A program made the position numbers and the translations under genes. The notes beneath the pieces are model-generated. The model had not been told where the DNA came from and searched no databases. It saw only the letters and a program-made list of their open reading frames with translations. From Hyphomicrobiales bacterium (GTDB lineage Bacteria; Pseudomonadota; Alphaproteobacteria; Rhizobiales; Rhizobiaceae), in contig UCKU01000006.1 of assembly GCA_900473185.1 (NCBI GenBank), positions 340,458-404,457 on the forward strand: a stretch of DNA of 64,000 nt, read 5' to 3'. Of this stretch, positions 8,678 to 18,312 are shown in pieces. Numbering within the stretch: position 1 is the stretch's first letter; each line of letters begins with the position of its first letter.

Positions 8678-9730
8678 TCACGCTGCAACAAGCGTTGCGA
8701 TTTTCGCTTTCACGGCCGGAACGACCTCCTGCCCATACAGCTTGATGCCCCGCTTAAGGGACTCATGTGGCATCGTGCCGATGCTGTACTTCAACTGAAA
8801 GCGCTGAATACCGAGCGTCTCGATGACCGGAGCGAGCTTTTCGGCCACGGTGTCCGGCGAGCCCACGTAAAGCGAACCCTGATCGATCTCCGCTTCGAAT
8901 TCTCTTTCCGTGACAGGCCCCCAACCTCGTTCACGACCGATGCGATCCCGCATTGCCCGATAATGAGGCCAGAACTCGGCCTTTGCCTCGGCATCAGTCT
9001 GCCCGATGTAGCCTGGCGAATGAACGCCAACAGGAAGCGTCGGTTGGTTCAGCTTTTCCAACGCCTGGCGATACAGGTCGACGTAGGGTGCAAAGCGATA
9101 GGGACTTCCGCCGATAATAGCCAACATCAGGGGTAGACCGTATTGGGCGGCCCGGATTACGGAGTTCGGACTGCCACCAACGCCAAGCCAGGTCTTCAAT
9201 GGCCCCTTCTCCACGAGAGGAAACACCCGTTGTCCGGTTAATGGCGCCCTGGTCGTGCCGGACCAGGTCACAGGCTGCTGGTCCAGAAGCTGGGCAAATA
9301 GCTCAACCTTCTCCTCAAAAAGCGTCTCATAGTCGTCGAGCGAATACCCGAACAGCGGGAAGGACTCTGTGAAAGACCCCCTCCCCAGGATGACTTCTGC
9401 ACGGCCATTCGAGGCAGCATCGACAGTCGCGAAGCGCTGAAACACTCGCACAGGGTCGTCGGAACTCAATACGGTCACCGCCGAGCCAAGTTTGATCCGA
9501 TCAGTCACTGTTGCGATTGCAGCCAGGACGGTTTCAGGAGTGGAGATCGCAAAGTCTTCGCGGTGATGTTCGCCAATACCAAAGAAATCGATACCGACCT
9601 CATCAGCAAGGACGGCCTCTTTGATGACGTTGCGAATGACCTGGGCATAGCTTTCAGGTTGGCCGTTTGGAGCGTGCGTTACGTCACCAAACGTGTCCAA
9701 TCCGAACTCGACATCGGAGTTTGTCATCAT
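8678..9730 (-). CDS. LLM-class flavin-dependent oxidoreductase (Atu2307/SP_0267 type)
   Basis: This 350-aa protein is a luciferase-like TIM-barrel flavoprotein. Diagnostic stretches are the N-terminal FGLDTFGD, the GEHHREDFA loop, the glycine-rich AEVILGRGSF, KTWLGVGGSPNS and the C-terminal YVGSPDTVAEKL. It most resembles the Atu2307/SP_0267 family of uncharacterised monooxygenases that bind reduced FMN supplied by a separate reductase. No reductase is adjacent. Two Met codons open the frame at 9730. It stands alone; its substrate cannot be inferred. Confidence 0.85.
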   Translation of the reverse strand: MMTNSDVEFGLDTFGDVTHAPNGQPESYAQVIRNVIKEAVLADEVGIDFFGIGEHHREDFAISTPETVLAAIATVTDRIKLGSAVTVLSSDDPVRVFQRFATVDAASNGRAEVILGRGSFTESFPLFGYSLDDYETLFEEKVELFAQLLDQQPVTWSGTTRAPLTGQRVFPLVEKGPLKTWLGVGGSPNSVIRAAQYGLPLMLAIIGGSPYRFAPYVDLYRQALEKLNQPTLPVGVHSPGYIGQTDAEAKAEFWPHYRAMRDRIGRERGWGPVTEREFEAEIDQGSLYVGSPDTVAEKLAPVIETLGIQRFQLKYSIGTMPHESLKRGIKLYGQEVVPAVKAKIATLVAA

Positions 9731-10039
9731 CTTTTTTTCCCTCGGGCCAGGTCGGCCATGTTTGCCGACGCCCTCTCACGTGGATTTTGGGAATTAAGTG
9801 ATGTGCCGGGCTCGGAAATGAAATGGCGAAAAATTCGATCGTCACGATCGAAATCGTCGAACGGCGCGAACTACGCAATGCCCCCGTTCGGTGCAGCTTA
9901 GTCCTCGCGGGGTTCAAGAGCACTCCAGAGTGACAGGATTTCATCCCGTCCGTCGCGTTTTGTGACATCGATATTGAAGGGATATTGAGCAGGCATCTCG
10001 TAAGCTCTTCGATCAGTTGGTAGAGCGTGGTCGGAATAG
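9731..10039. other. Intergenic, no gene recognised
   Basis: About 310 nt upstream of the LLM oxidoreductase. It contains imperfect ATCG-rich inverted motifs around 9837-9860 but no convincing promoter boxes or ORF. Confidence 0.4.
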
Positions 10040-10225
10040 TCAATAAGCGCAAGAAAGCGCATTGGTGGGCCTGAAGCCCTGGCTGCAGGCGGGGTTCCTG
10101 GAATGCCCTGGTTGATATTGAAAATCGCCGCGATTTGAATTGTGGGCTGTCGTGCACGCCGAAACCAACGCGGCTATCCCGACCAGCAAGCAGCCGATCG
10201 CTATATTCCGAAGCCTTTGCGTCAT
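10040..10225 (-). CDS. 61-aa small lipoprotein
   Basis: The ATG at 10225 is preceded by a near-consensus GGGAGGTGATA, which decides the start. The N-terminus has basic residues, a hydrophobic core (IAIGCLLVGIAAL) and a lipobox LVSAC, so Cys24 should be lipidated and the protein anchored in an envelope membrane. The mature part is about 38 residues, rich in Asn, Gly and Ser, with two further cysteines. I recognise no family. It stands alone. Confidence 0.6.
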   Translation of the reverse strand: MTQRLRNIAIGCLLVGIAALVSACTTAHNSNRGDFQYQPGHSRNPACSQGFRPTNALSCAY

Positions 10226-10410
10226 TATCACCTCCCATAAGGGGCTACACTTATCCACGCAAAATGGTGCTCTATTCGATGGTTGCGAGGCCGCAAGCAT
10301 AGCAGATCTGCAGTGAAAAACGCTTTACGCAAAGCCGTCCCTCCGATATCTCCGCCGCACGTCAAATCGCCTGCCGAGTCTGTCGGTTTTTGCGCTTTGA
10401 GCAACAAAAA

Positions 10411-10440
10411 GGGCGCTCCCCGGAAACGGGTTGAGCGCCC
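10411..10440 (-). terminator. Rho-independent terminator reading on the minus strand
   Basis: Arms gggcgctc (10411-10418) and gagcgccc (10433-10440) form an 8-bp GC stem. On the minus strand it is followed directly by TTTTT (10406-10410). It lies about 200 nt past the end of the small gene at 10645-10878, so it may end that transcript or an independent short RNA. The remainder of 10226-10644 holds no recognisable gene. Confidence 0.65.
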
Positions 10441-10644
10441 CATAACTTTTCTACGGAACACGTCGCGGCCCGGAACTACCCTAGCGATCGATTTGGTGAA
10501 GGGATGACGTTCTTCGTCCCCTCGCCCTGGTCGGGTCGACGTTCTGTTCATGGAGTCCAGCTTCCGCCGTGTCGCGGTCCCGAGACACCCTGATCGAACA
10601 TTACAAAAAGTGCCGTGCACCTCTGGCGTCACCGGGAGGCTTTA

Positions 10645-10878
10645 TTAGGCCGAGAATTTTACCGTCACGCCGCGCTGCCGAAAGTAAGCCTGCATGAGCT
10701 TTCTACCAGAACGATTGTTCTGGACGAGCCTTGCCGGGTCGAATACGGCCTCTTTCAAACCCTCCCGGGCCAACGCTGCCTTGAGGGTCGCGATATGCGC
10801 GTCGATGTCAGCATTGTCAGCCTGGATCGATACATAAACGCGATCTATTGCATCTGCTACGGTCGGTTCGGTCACCAT
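10645..10878 (-). CDS. 77-aa rhizobial hypothetical protein
   Basis: The start at 10878 (MVTEPTVADAIDRVYVSIQ) is chosen because CGGAGA sits about 6 nt upstream; a longer form from 10893 is possible. The protein is soluble, with an alternating helix pattern and a basic C-terminus (FRQRGVTVKFSA). It looks like a conserved small protein and not noise, but I know no function. It is followed by a weak GTGC/GCAC hairpin with a T-run near 10605-10620 (minus). Confidence 0.5.
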   Translation of the reverse strand: MVTEPTVADAIDRVYVSIQADNADIDAHIATLKAALAREGLKEAVFDPARLVQNNRSGRKLMQAYFRQRGVTVKFSA

Positions 10879-11041
10879 TGTTCTCCGGTTCATGTTCCCT
10901 GGCGTTACCACGTGGTTCGGCCAGGCCCTATTGTAGTGAAAACTGCTTTCGTCAACCTAGCACGATGCCCTCGGAAGCGATCGGACACCTAAGGTCGAAG
11001 ACTTCGGGGCTTATCCGGCGTCGACACACGATCTTCGCAGG

Positions 11042-11165
11042 CAAAAAAAGAGGGCCGACGGAGAACCGTGGCCCATTAATTGTGAAGGTATAAACCTCCA
11101 GAGGGGAACAGCTGAAACGACGGAACTGGGAGGAAAGCCGTCGTGTTGCATCAGCTGCGATCGTT
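11042..11165 (-). ncRNA. Candidate trans-acting small RNA with anti-Shine-Dalgarno loop
   Basis: On the minus strand a nested stem (arms 11151-11157 with 11109-11115, and 11138-11144 with 11117-11123) exposes the loop CTTTCCTCCCAGTT, complementary to ribosome binding sites. A short second hairpin (AGGT/ACCT, 11086-11098) and a strong terminator follow: arms 11070-11074 with 11052-11056, inner CCGT/ACGG pairing, then seven T (11043-11049). The roughly 120-nt size, the stem-loop layout and the C-rich loop resemble rhizobial trans-sRNA families such as alpha-r14. The family assignment is by resemblance only; no good promoter was found. Confidence 0.5.
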
Positions 11166-11384
11166 ATGCTCTTTTTTTGACCAGTTGGAAAACATTTTTT
11201 GTGCAATGCAGCTATGCAGTGGCGGACCATCCAGCCGAAGTAACCTGCCTCGCTCAACGGGGTTCAATTGCTACTCGCTGACCGGAGGGGGATTTTGACC
11301 ATGCCGGAATACCCCAAAGATGTTCGCCAAGGGGCCGTGCATGCAGAGGCATACCTGTACACTGGTTCGACGAATTCGCTAGGT

Positions 11385-12053
11385 TTACTCGGCGTCGTCG
11401 TTCGCCTTTGGGAACAGTTGCAGCACATTCGACCCGTTCGAGGGCGCGACAGCGCCGGCCTTTCGGCGCAGCGAGTTGTTTTCTCCAGCCTTTTGAATAG
11501 CTGACACGAGACCTTCACGCTGGCGATAATAGTCTGGCTTGGCAGGCAGCGTGAGGTCAAACTCTTCGAGCATACGCTCAATGATGTCCATCGCTTCAGC
11601 CGCCAGACCAGCGTAACCTTCTTGGCGCCGTTCGAAGAAACCATTGTATCCGGGCCTGGAAAGGTCGAGACTATCCAACGCATACGAAAGCGTCTTCACC
11701 CGGTTCGATAACCACAAAATTTCATCTGAAAGCTCGGGACCAAGAAGGTCCCAGTTTGCGCCCTGTGGAAGTGCGAGGGTTGGATCTGGAACGTGAAATG
11801 CGAATTCGCCTTCATCCATGGGATTGAATTCGGGCATGTCGTGAACGGCCGCATAGCTGGCTCCGACAAAGTCATCCAGGGCCAGTACCGTCATCATCGC
11901 AAGGTTTCTAGCTTCGGCTTTCGGGCGCCGGTTGATACCAGACTTCGCAAAACCAATGACGATCGGAAGCAAGGAGCCAGCAACTAGACCGCCAGCGCCG
12001 ATGAACGCTCCCATTACCATGATCCCTTGAGTGGTTTCGAAGAACTGCGTCAA
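11385..12053 (-). CDS. Membrane-anchored hypothetical protein
   Basis: The 222-aa product starts at a TTG (12053) with GAGGTGACTA just upstream. Residues 11-33 form a single membrane span (VMGAFIGAGGLVAGSLLPIV), leaving a long cytosolic helical domain. The rest is acidic and helix-rich, with no recognised motif. It ends next to the downstream candidate sRNA, which lies on the same strand. Function unknown. Confidence 0.55.
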   Translation of the reverse strand: MTQFFETTQGIMVMGAFIGAGGLVAGSLLPIVIGFAKSGINRRPKAEARNLAMMTVLALDDFVGASYAAVHDMPEFNPMDEGEFAFHVPDPTLALPQGANWDLLGPELSDEILWLSNRVKTLSYALDSLDLSRPGYNGFFERRQEGYAGLAAEAMDIIERMLEEFDLTLPAKPDYYRQREGLVSAIQKAGENNSLRRKAGAVAPSNGSNVLQLFPKANDDAE

Positions 12054-12924
12054 TAGTCACCTCGTTGAATAGAAGATGTGAGTTGCGAAGAGGCACGCAC
12101 AGACGGAATCAGCACTTTCCGCTTCAGTTTGCCTCGAACTTGAATGATAGGGAACTCCGTTTCCGCCGGTCTGGCGCCATCGAGCAACCTAACGACATCG
12201 CGTCGTCGGCGACCACAGTTCCTATAAAGCCCTCGGAATGGAGCTATCGGTGCAACGATCCAATCGTACCTGAAGTGATGTCGACTGGCTTGCCTTTCAA
12301 GGACCTAGTTCAGAACTGCTGGAGCTCCAAACGCAATCTTCAGGAGCGCATCGCTTCCTCAGTCGAAGTGCTAAACGAAGACGATCTCGCGAGGATCGCT
12401 ATCATGTTGGATGCATTGGCCGCTGCTCGATCGTAGCCAAGCTCTGCCAGCGATCAAAATGGCCGCCTTGATAGGCTTCGAACTCGTGACCATCCTGTTG
12501 GCCTTAGTACGCAGCAAGGTTCGACGGTTTCAATGGCTGGCTGGCCGTGGCGTCACCTTCGGATGGCACGCTGCCCTGACTACAAAACTCGATCTTTGAC
12601 TACCGGCATTCAAAGGCGACTGATATCGGAGCCCCGAGTGCTGTCAGTTTTGGATTTGCTGTCAATGACCGCCCTGCGCCTCTGAGTTGGGTCATCTTAC
12701 TGACTGAGGTGCTCAAGACATTGCTATCAAGAAAGTCGACAAGGAGCGACCGAAGTCGCGGGACGGTATTACCGCCCCCTTGCTCCGCTCCTCAATCCAT
12801 GCCTCTATTTAACCTTAGAGGGGTGAGCTTCAACGTCATGGCATCACGCACGAAGATAGCCGCTTCGCGGCAGCGCGGAGCTGGGGTCGACCTCCATCCC
12901 CAAGGGACAACGGAAGACTTGAGG
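12054..12924. other. Long intergenic region upstream of zwf
   Basis: About 870 nt. A plus ORF at 12065-12436 and one at 12411-12599 lack ribosome sites and similarity. The zwf frame is open from 12709, but its first 72 codons look unlike a dehydrogenase N-terminus. It probably contains the zwf leader and promoter; no element can be located with confidence. Confidence 0.4.
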
Positions 12925-14394
12925 ATGAGTGTTTTGCGCAAGAATTCAACTCGGGTTGGCCCCGGCTATCCACAGGTCGTTGTGCTCGTCGGCGCAACGG
13001 GCGATCTCTCAAGGCGCAAGCTACTGACCGGGCTATTCCACCTCACCAATGCGGGCTTCATCCCAGGGTGCCGTATTATCGGCGTCTCGCTCGACGACAT
13101 CGATGCCGATGCCTTCCGCACCATCGCCCGTGACTCGCTGGACAAGTTCTTGACTCGCAAGTTCTCGCAGTCCGAATGGGAAGCGTTTGCCGCATCGCTC
13201 GACTACGTCCCGCTCGCTGCCGGCGCCAATGCTCTCAAGGAAGCGGTCGACAGGGCCGAGGAAGCACTGGGCGCCGAGACGCGGCGCGTGCATTATCTAT
13301 CCGTGCCACCAAGTGCCGCCCTTCCGGCCGTGCAACTCCTCGCCCAGGCTAAGCTGACTGAACGCTCCCGTATCATCATGGAAAAGCCCTTCGGCACGGA
13401 CCTTGCCAGTGCCGTCGCACTGAACAAGAAGTTGCACGAAGTGTTCGACGAGAAGCAGATCTTCCGCATCGACCATTTCCTCGGCAAGGAGCCGGCGCAA
13501 AACATCCTGGCCTTCCGATTTGCCAATGGCCTGTTCGAACCGATCTGGAACCGCAACTTCATCGACCATGTGCAGATCGACGTTCCGGAGACGCTCGGAC
13601 TTTCCACCCGTGCCGCCTTTTACGAGACCACCGGCGCCTATCGTGACATGGTGGTGACCCACCTCTTCCAGATCCTCGGCTTCATGGCGATGGAGCCGCC
13701 CACTGCCCTAGAGCCTGCGCCAATCTCGGAAGAGAAGAACAAGGTGTTCCGCTCCATGTTGCCGATTGAGCCGCGCGACGTGGTGCGCGGTCAATACATT
13801 GGCTACCGCAAGGAGCCTGGCGTCGATCCCGAAAGCGACACTGACACATTCATCGCCCTAAAATGCGCCATCGACAACTGGCGCTGGGCTGGCGTGCCCT
13901 TCTACCTGCGTACCGGCAAGCGCATGGCCGAGGGACAGCGCATTATTTCGATCGCATTCCGCGAGCCCCCGAAATCGATGTTCCCTGCCGGCTCTGGCGT
14001 GGGGGCACAGGGCCCTGACCACCTCACCTTCGACCTTGCTGATGCCTCCAAGGTCTCGCTTTCCTTCTATGGCAAGCGCCCTGGACCGGGCTTCCGGCTC
14101 GACAAGCTCTCGCTGCAATTCGCCATGAGCGAAACCGGCCTGATTGGCGAAGTTCTGGAGGCCTATGAGCGTCTGATCCTCGACGCCATGCGCGGTGACC
14201 ACACGCTGTTCACTACGGCCGAGGGTATTGAGCGGCTCTGGGAGGTTTCCCAACCTCTCCTCGATAACCCGCCGCCCGTACGCCTCTACGACCAGGGCGG
14301 CTGGGGCCCGAAGTCGATCCACCAACTCATTGCCCCACACGCTTGGCGCCTACCGTTCGAGCGCGCCTGGAGGGATGCGGCAAAGCGTGATTGA
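12925..14394 (+). CDS. zwf: Glucose-6-phosphate 1-dehydrogenase
   Basis: The 489-aa product oxidises glucose 6-phosphate to 6-phosphogluconolactone with NAD(P)+, the entry step to the Entner-Doudoroff and oxidative pentose phosphate routes. The N-terminal nucleotide-binding motif GATGDLSRRK (residues about 21-30) and the active-site signature RIDHFLGKE (182-190) are intact, and the length is typical of the family. The ATG at 12925 aligns with known N-termini; a longer form from 12838, which has GAGGGGTGAG upstream, cannot be excluded. The usual partners pgl and edd are not next to it, so it is probably an extra, separately regulated copy. Confidence 0.93.
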   Translation: MSVLRKNSTRVGPGYPQVVVLVGATGDLSRRKLLTGLFHLTNAGFIPGCRIIGVSLDDIDADAFRTIARDSLDKFLTRKFSQSEWEAFAASLDYVPLAAGANALKEAVDRAEEALGAETRRVHYLSVPPSAALPAVQLLAQAKLTERSRIIMEKPFGTDLASAVALNKKLHEVFDEKQIFRIDHFLGKEPAQNILAFRFANGLFEPIWNRNFIDHVQIDVPETLGLSTRAAFYETTGAYRDMVVTHLFQILGFMAMEPPTALEPAPISEEKNKVFRSMLPIEPRDVVRGQYIGYRKEPGVDPESDTDTFIALKCAIDNWRWAGVPFYLRTGKRMAEGQRIISIAFREPPKSMFPAGSGVGAQGPDHLTFDLADASKVSLSFYGKRPGPGFRLDKLSLQFAMSETGLIGEVLEAYERLILDAMRGDHTLFTTAEGIERLWEVSQPLLDNPPPVRLYDQGGWGPKSIHQLIAPHAWRLPFERAWRDAAKRD

Positions 14395-14869
14395 CGGTCA
14401 GTAGTTGGATCGATGCCGGCGACCAGAATGGCGCCGACCAATTGCGAAAAATCCCAATACGATGACGTTGTCAGAGATGTGCAGGAAACCGAGTTTCGAC
14501 GGCGAATGCCGAATATTCCAGAGTGGCATTGGTGCGTGGATCTGCATTTGTGCGGAATTCGGTCTTTGACATCTTTTATTTCGTCGCCGCGGTCGATACC
14601 TTGCAGCGAACGGATTTCGGTCGTCCGCAGGCGGGTATTCGGTTCAGTATTGCGACGCCGATCACAGCCTTTGTTTGCTGAGCGGCCAACGAGCTATGCA
14701 ACCCGCTGCAACGTCGTCCTGGCAAGTGCTCGCTCCAGAGCTTCGATACAGGCCGGATCGTGCAAATCCCCCGAAGGATCACTATCGCCTTGCTGATTGG
14801 AATGGAAACTTGATGCCGCCGGTCCGCCGCCTTGGTAAATTGGCCGGGCTGTGGTGATCGCGTCAGGAC
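14395..14869. other. Intergenic, no gene recognised
   Basis: About 475 nt after zwf. ORFs on both strands are interrupted and unlike known proteins; it may hold decayed coding sequence. No terminator hairpin for zwf was found. Confidence 0.4.
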
Positions 14870-15118
14870 TCAACGATTGGGATAACGGTCAAGAAGAAGA
14901 CCGTGCAAGCGGCCACGCCCGCTATTAAGGGGAATGTCTTTGAACAACCGTGATATGAGGCGCGGTCGCAATCCTTGCCTCTCATCGATGAGGAGGAATG
15001 ACATCCTCTTTATTTCGATCGTGATCACGCCTGCATTGTCATGGCGACGATAACTCCGCGAATCGATCGCATGGAATCCGTTTTCCACCGCCCAGGCGGC
15101 TATCATATCCGCGTTCAT
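14870..15118 (-). CDS. 82-aa hypothetical protein
   Basis: The start at 15118 has AGGAT about 7 nt upstream. The sequence (MNADMIAAWAVENGFHAID...) resembles rhizobial small proteins that begin with an AAWA-ENGF helix and continue with a beta-rich domain (GVITIEIKRMSFLLID). It has no signal peptide or membrane segment. It stands between decayed regions, so it may be an isolated remnant. Function unknown. Confidence 0.45.
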   Translation of the reverse strand: MNADMIAAWAVENGFHAIDSRSYRRHDNAGVITIEIKRMSFLLIDERQGLRPRLISRLFKDIPLNSGRGRLHGLLLDRYPNR

Positions 15119-15190
15119 CAGGATCCTGTTCTAGGAGATGCGGACGCGGTTTCTCCAGCTGTCCCGGTCGTGCAAATCGCTTTTGCAGTC

Positions 15191-15421
15191 CTATGGGTAC
15201 CGCAACTGGAACGCTCTAAGCCAGCCAAATCCGTCCAAGATTCCAGTTCTCACATAGGTGTTGCTGGAAAGACTCGCAGCAATCGGTACGATCGCAATCC
15301 TGCGCGCCGTCTTGCCGGCAATCCAACGGGCGATCTTGGCCGGTAGGTCCACCTCACTCAAAATCCTGACCGCGCGATCGTGAAAGGCCGCCCCTGATCT
15401 ATTGCGCGCAATTGCGCTCAC
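15191..15421 (-). pseudogene. LysR-family regulator fragment
   Basis: The minus frame contains RSGAAFHDRAVRILSEVDLPAKI and AGKTARRIAI, the linker helix and first beta strand of a LysR regulator. It is the same segment as the remnant at 1330-1650, and the two DNA stretches align over about 150 nt with many matching positions. Both DNA-binding and effector domains are missing, so it is dead. Confidence 0.6.
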
Positions 15422-15627
15422 ATTTCTAATTTTCTTAATGCTGTTTCAATGAAACCAGATCTATCCTGCGACACTATTGGACCTGGCCATGATGAGCCTG
15501 CGAACGAGTAAGAACTCGGCGGCCAGCGGATTGTCTTTTTTTGAAGCATCGACGCGAGCGGTTCCAGCAAATTCAGCTGTCGTGCACGCACCAGCGAGAC
15601 GTCAGCCGCAACGCAAGTGGGGCGACT

Positions 15628-17979
15628 ATGACTTTATCTATCCGCAATATCCTGGTTGGAATATTTCTTCTTCTGAGCGCGGTGATATGTGTGCTCACCG
15701 CGTCATCCGCGATGGACGCATATAACAAAAAGCAGGTTTTCAGCGATGTGTCGAAGCTTACCGCTCTTGACCGCGCACTTTTCCAGACACTTGCGACCTT
15801 TCGCAACGAGCGCGGTGATGGTTCATCCGCAGCAAACATGGAAATCGACGCACTCGCCGGCACGCTGGCTTCGCTGAAAAAGGATCGCGGGCTGGTGGAC
15901 AGCGCCATGGCTAGCGCCAAGGCGATCTATGCCGATATCGACGACAACGCGATCAAAGCGCCGATTGCCGACGTCATGAACACGTTTGACCGGGTGCTGG
16001 CGTTTCGGACAAAGCTTGATGATCAGTTGACGAAAAAGCTGGCAGACCGCGACGCTGGGCTGCAGGACAACGCCCTTAACCTCGGACAGGATCTGCTGAC
16101 GGCGCTTGAAACCGGCTCGACAGCAATCGAAGCCCGAATTCGCGAAAGCGATCCGTCGATGACGGCAATGATCCAGATTCGCTCATTGGCGTGGTCAACG
16201 CGTGCGCTTGCGGGGGCATCGAACCTCCAGCTCAATATCACGCTTGGCGCAGGCGCGACGATGACAGCTGCAGAGCTCGGCAAGATCCAACTCAACGATT
16301 ATGCCGTAGCCTTTGCCTGGAAGCAGGTTGGCGTCCTCGTGAACCACAAGGACACGCTTCAAATCATAAAGGACGCCTACCAGGCTACACAGACCGGCTA
16401 TTTCGGGGGCGATTTTGCTCCCAAGCGCGCGGCACTTCTCGAAACATTTTCTGCAGGCCAAAAGGCGCCGATGTCCCTCGATGTATGGCGGCCGATGGGC
16501 AACGACGCCCTTCTCTTCATCACCAATACTGCGGCCGCTGCAGCGGACGGCATGGTGGCTGCAGCCGCTGCCAGTCAGTCTCAGGCATTCGCCCAGTTCA
16601 TTCTCTATACGTTGATCTTCCTCATCGCTGCTATCGTCAGTGTTGTCGGCATCTGCGTCATCATCTTCCGCGTCACCAAGCCGATCGGCGTCATCACGCA
16701 GTCGATGGCGGCCTTGGCGCAGGGCGATCTGAAGATCGAGGTGGCCGGTGTCGCTCGCCGTGACGAAATTGGCGAAATGGCTCGCTCCGTCGAGGTCTTC
16801 CAGCAGGCTGCTATCCGCAATAAGGCACTTGAAGAGCAAACGGCAGAGGCACGGGTTTCCGCAGAGCGCGAGCGTATCGAGGTGCAGCGGCGCGCCGAGG
16901 CCGAAGCCGAAGAACGTTTGATACAGGCAACAGGCTCGCTCGCTGGAGGCCTGCGCCGTCTCGCAGCCGGCGACCTCGTCTGTGAAATCGATACGGCTCT
17001 AGCGCCGCAGTTCGAGGCACTCCGTCACGACTTCAATACATCGGTCAAGCAGCTTCGCGACGCCATGCGGGGCGTCGGTCAGGCTGCGTCATTGGTCAGC
17101 AGCGGCAGCGTCGAGATTTCGCAAGCGTCCGACAACCTCTCCAAGCGTACTGAACAGCAAGCCGCTTCGCTCGAGGAAACCGCCGCTGCACTGGAAGAGG
17201 TCACCGCCAATGTGCGATCGACCTCCCAGCGTGCCGGAGACGCCCGCGATCTCGTGCGCGGTGCCCGCTCTCGCGCGGAAAACTCAAGCCAGGTCGTTAA
17301 CAACGCAGTCAGCGCCATGGGCAAGATCGAGCACTCGTCCAGGCAGATCAGCCAGATTATCGGGGTCATCGACGAGATCGCTTTTCAGACCAATCTGCTG
17401 GCATTGAATGCGGGGGTGGAAGCTGCACGTGCCGGTGACGCCGGTAAGGGCTTTGCCGTTGTCGCTCAGGAAGTGCGCGAGTTGGCGCAGCGCTCCGCCA
17501 GTGCCGCGAAGGAGATTAAAAGCCTGATCGGCAATTCAGAGGTCGCTGTCAGCGAAGGCGTACGCCTGGTCAACGACACCGGCGAAGGCCTTTCTGCGAT
17601 TGCCGAACTTGTGCAGCAGATCAACCAGCACATGGACGCTATCGCTACCGCCGCCCAAGAGCAGTCTATGGGGTTGTCGGAGATCAACAGCGCGGTCAAC
17701 CACATGGACCAGGCGACGCAGCAGAACGCCGCAATGGTCGAACAGATGAACGCCGCCGGCACAGGTCTCGCGCAGGAAAGCAGCCGTCTGGGCGAATTGC
17801 TTGGCACTTTCCAGACCGGCGATGGAGGAACAGCCGCCGCCGGACACCGTGCGGCGGGTCCTTCCAGGACATTGGCGCCAGCCCCCGTCAGAGCGTCAGC
17901 GCCAGTCTCTCGCCCGGTGCCTGCCGCACGCGGTAATACCGCGCTCAACAAATTGCAGCAGGAATGGTCGGAATTCTGA
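15628..17979 (+). CDS. Methyl-accepting chemotaxis protein
   Basis: The frame is open from 15541, but the ATG at 15628 (AAGTGGGG about 6 nt upstream) gives a proper receptor of 783 aa. It begins with a membrane span (residues 7-27), then a roughly 300-residue periplasmic helical domain and a second span (about 335-357). A HAMP domain follows, then a charged coiled coil with a second HAMP-like unit (about 455-505), and the signalling domain with the hairpin tip [18 protein letters not shown] near 583-600. The C-terminus is QEWSEF, which resembles the W-x-x-F tether that recruits CheR. No che genes are near, so it must couple to a distant chemotaxis system. The ligand is unknown. Confidence 0.92.
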   Translation: MTLSIRNILVGIFLLLSAVICVLTASSAMDAYNKKQVFSDVSKLTALDRALFQTLATFRNERGDGSSAANMEIDALAGTLASLKKDRGLVDSAMASAKAIYADIDDNAIKAPIADVMNTFDRVLAFRTKLDDQLTKKLADRDAGLQDNALNLGQDLLTALETGSTAIEARIRESDPSMTAMIQIRSLAWSTRALAGASNLQLNITLGAGATMTAAELGKIQLNDYAVAFAWKQVGVLVNHKDTLQIIKDAYQATQTGYFGGDFAPKRAALLETFSAGQKAPMSLDVWRPMGNDALLFITNTAAAAADGMVAAAAASQSQAFAQFILYTLIFLIAAIVSVVGICVIIFRVTKPIGVITQSMAALAQGDLKIEVAGVARRDEIGEMARSVEVFQQAAIRNKALEEQTAEARVSAERERIEVQRRAEAEAEERLIQATGSLAGGLRRLAAGDLVCEIDTALAPQFEALRHDFNTSVKQLRDAMRGVGQAASLVSSGSVEISQASDNLSKRTEQQAASLEETAAALEEVTANVRSTSQRAGDARDLVRGARSRAENSSQVVNNAVSAMGKIEHSSRQISQIIGVIDEIAFQTNLLALNAGVEAARAGDAGKGFAVVAQEVRELAQRSASAAKEIKSLIGNSEVAVSEGVRLVNDTGEGLSAIAELVQQINQHMDAIATAAQEQSMGLSEINSAVNHMDQATQQNAAMVEQMNAAGTGLAQESSRLGELLGTFQTGDGGTAAAGHRAAGPSRTLAPAPVRASAPVSRPVPAARGNTALNKLQQEWSEF

Positions 17980-17998
17980 TCAGAACCAAGATACCGCC

Positions 17999-18022
17999 AG
18001 CCCGGGCGGTGATGCCCGGGCT
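17999..18022 (+). terminator. Terminator hairpin after the chemoreceptor gene
   Basis: Perfect 9-bp arms agcccgggc (17999-18007) and gcccgggct (18014-18022) with a 6-nt loop lie 20 nt past the chemoreceptor stop. The following sequence is only weakly T-rich (gtgttcgttt), so termination may be partial. The rest of 17980-18312 shows no gene. Confidence 0.6.
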
Positions 18023-18312
18023 GTGTTCGTTTCAGCAAGCGCCATAGTGGCTGTGGCGGGGCTTTGTGTGCTGGTCGCAAGAGAAGATCTGCCCCGCCTG
18101 TTTAACCGCTTACTGGCACTCAACTTTCTTCCCGCGACTTCTCGTCATGACAGGCGCACCGGTGATCGTAAGCAGCGGCTCCAAGAAACTGCGGCGAGTA
18201 CCTCCAAGCTGCATACACCGCCTGCGCCACATCAGCGAAGCGTCCGGGAACGTTGCGATTTCCCACGTTTGCGGATTTGCCAATCTCGCGGCCGCCTCAA
18301 GTAAGGTTCGCT

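Noticed and set aside
9684..10238. Minus-strand ORF of 184 aa
   Set aside because: Overlaps the start of the LLM oxidoreductase and the small lipoprotein in another frame; no similarity and no ribosome site.
11171..11178. T-run on the plus strand as a terminator
   Set aside because: No GC stem lies immediately before it, whereas the minus-strand stem and T-run at 11043-11074 are well formed.
12065..12436. Plus ORF of 123 aa in front of zwf
   Set aside because: No ribosome site, no recognisable domain, and composition unlike the neighbouring genes.
16195..16839. Minus-strand ORF inside the chemoreceptor gene
   Set aside because: Antisense shadow of an intact, conserved coding region.
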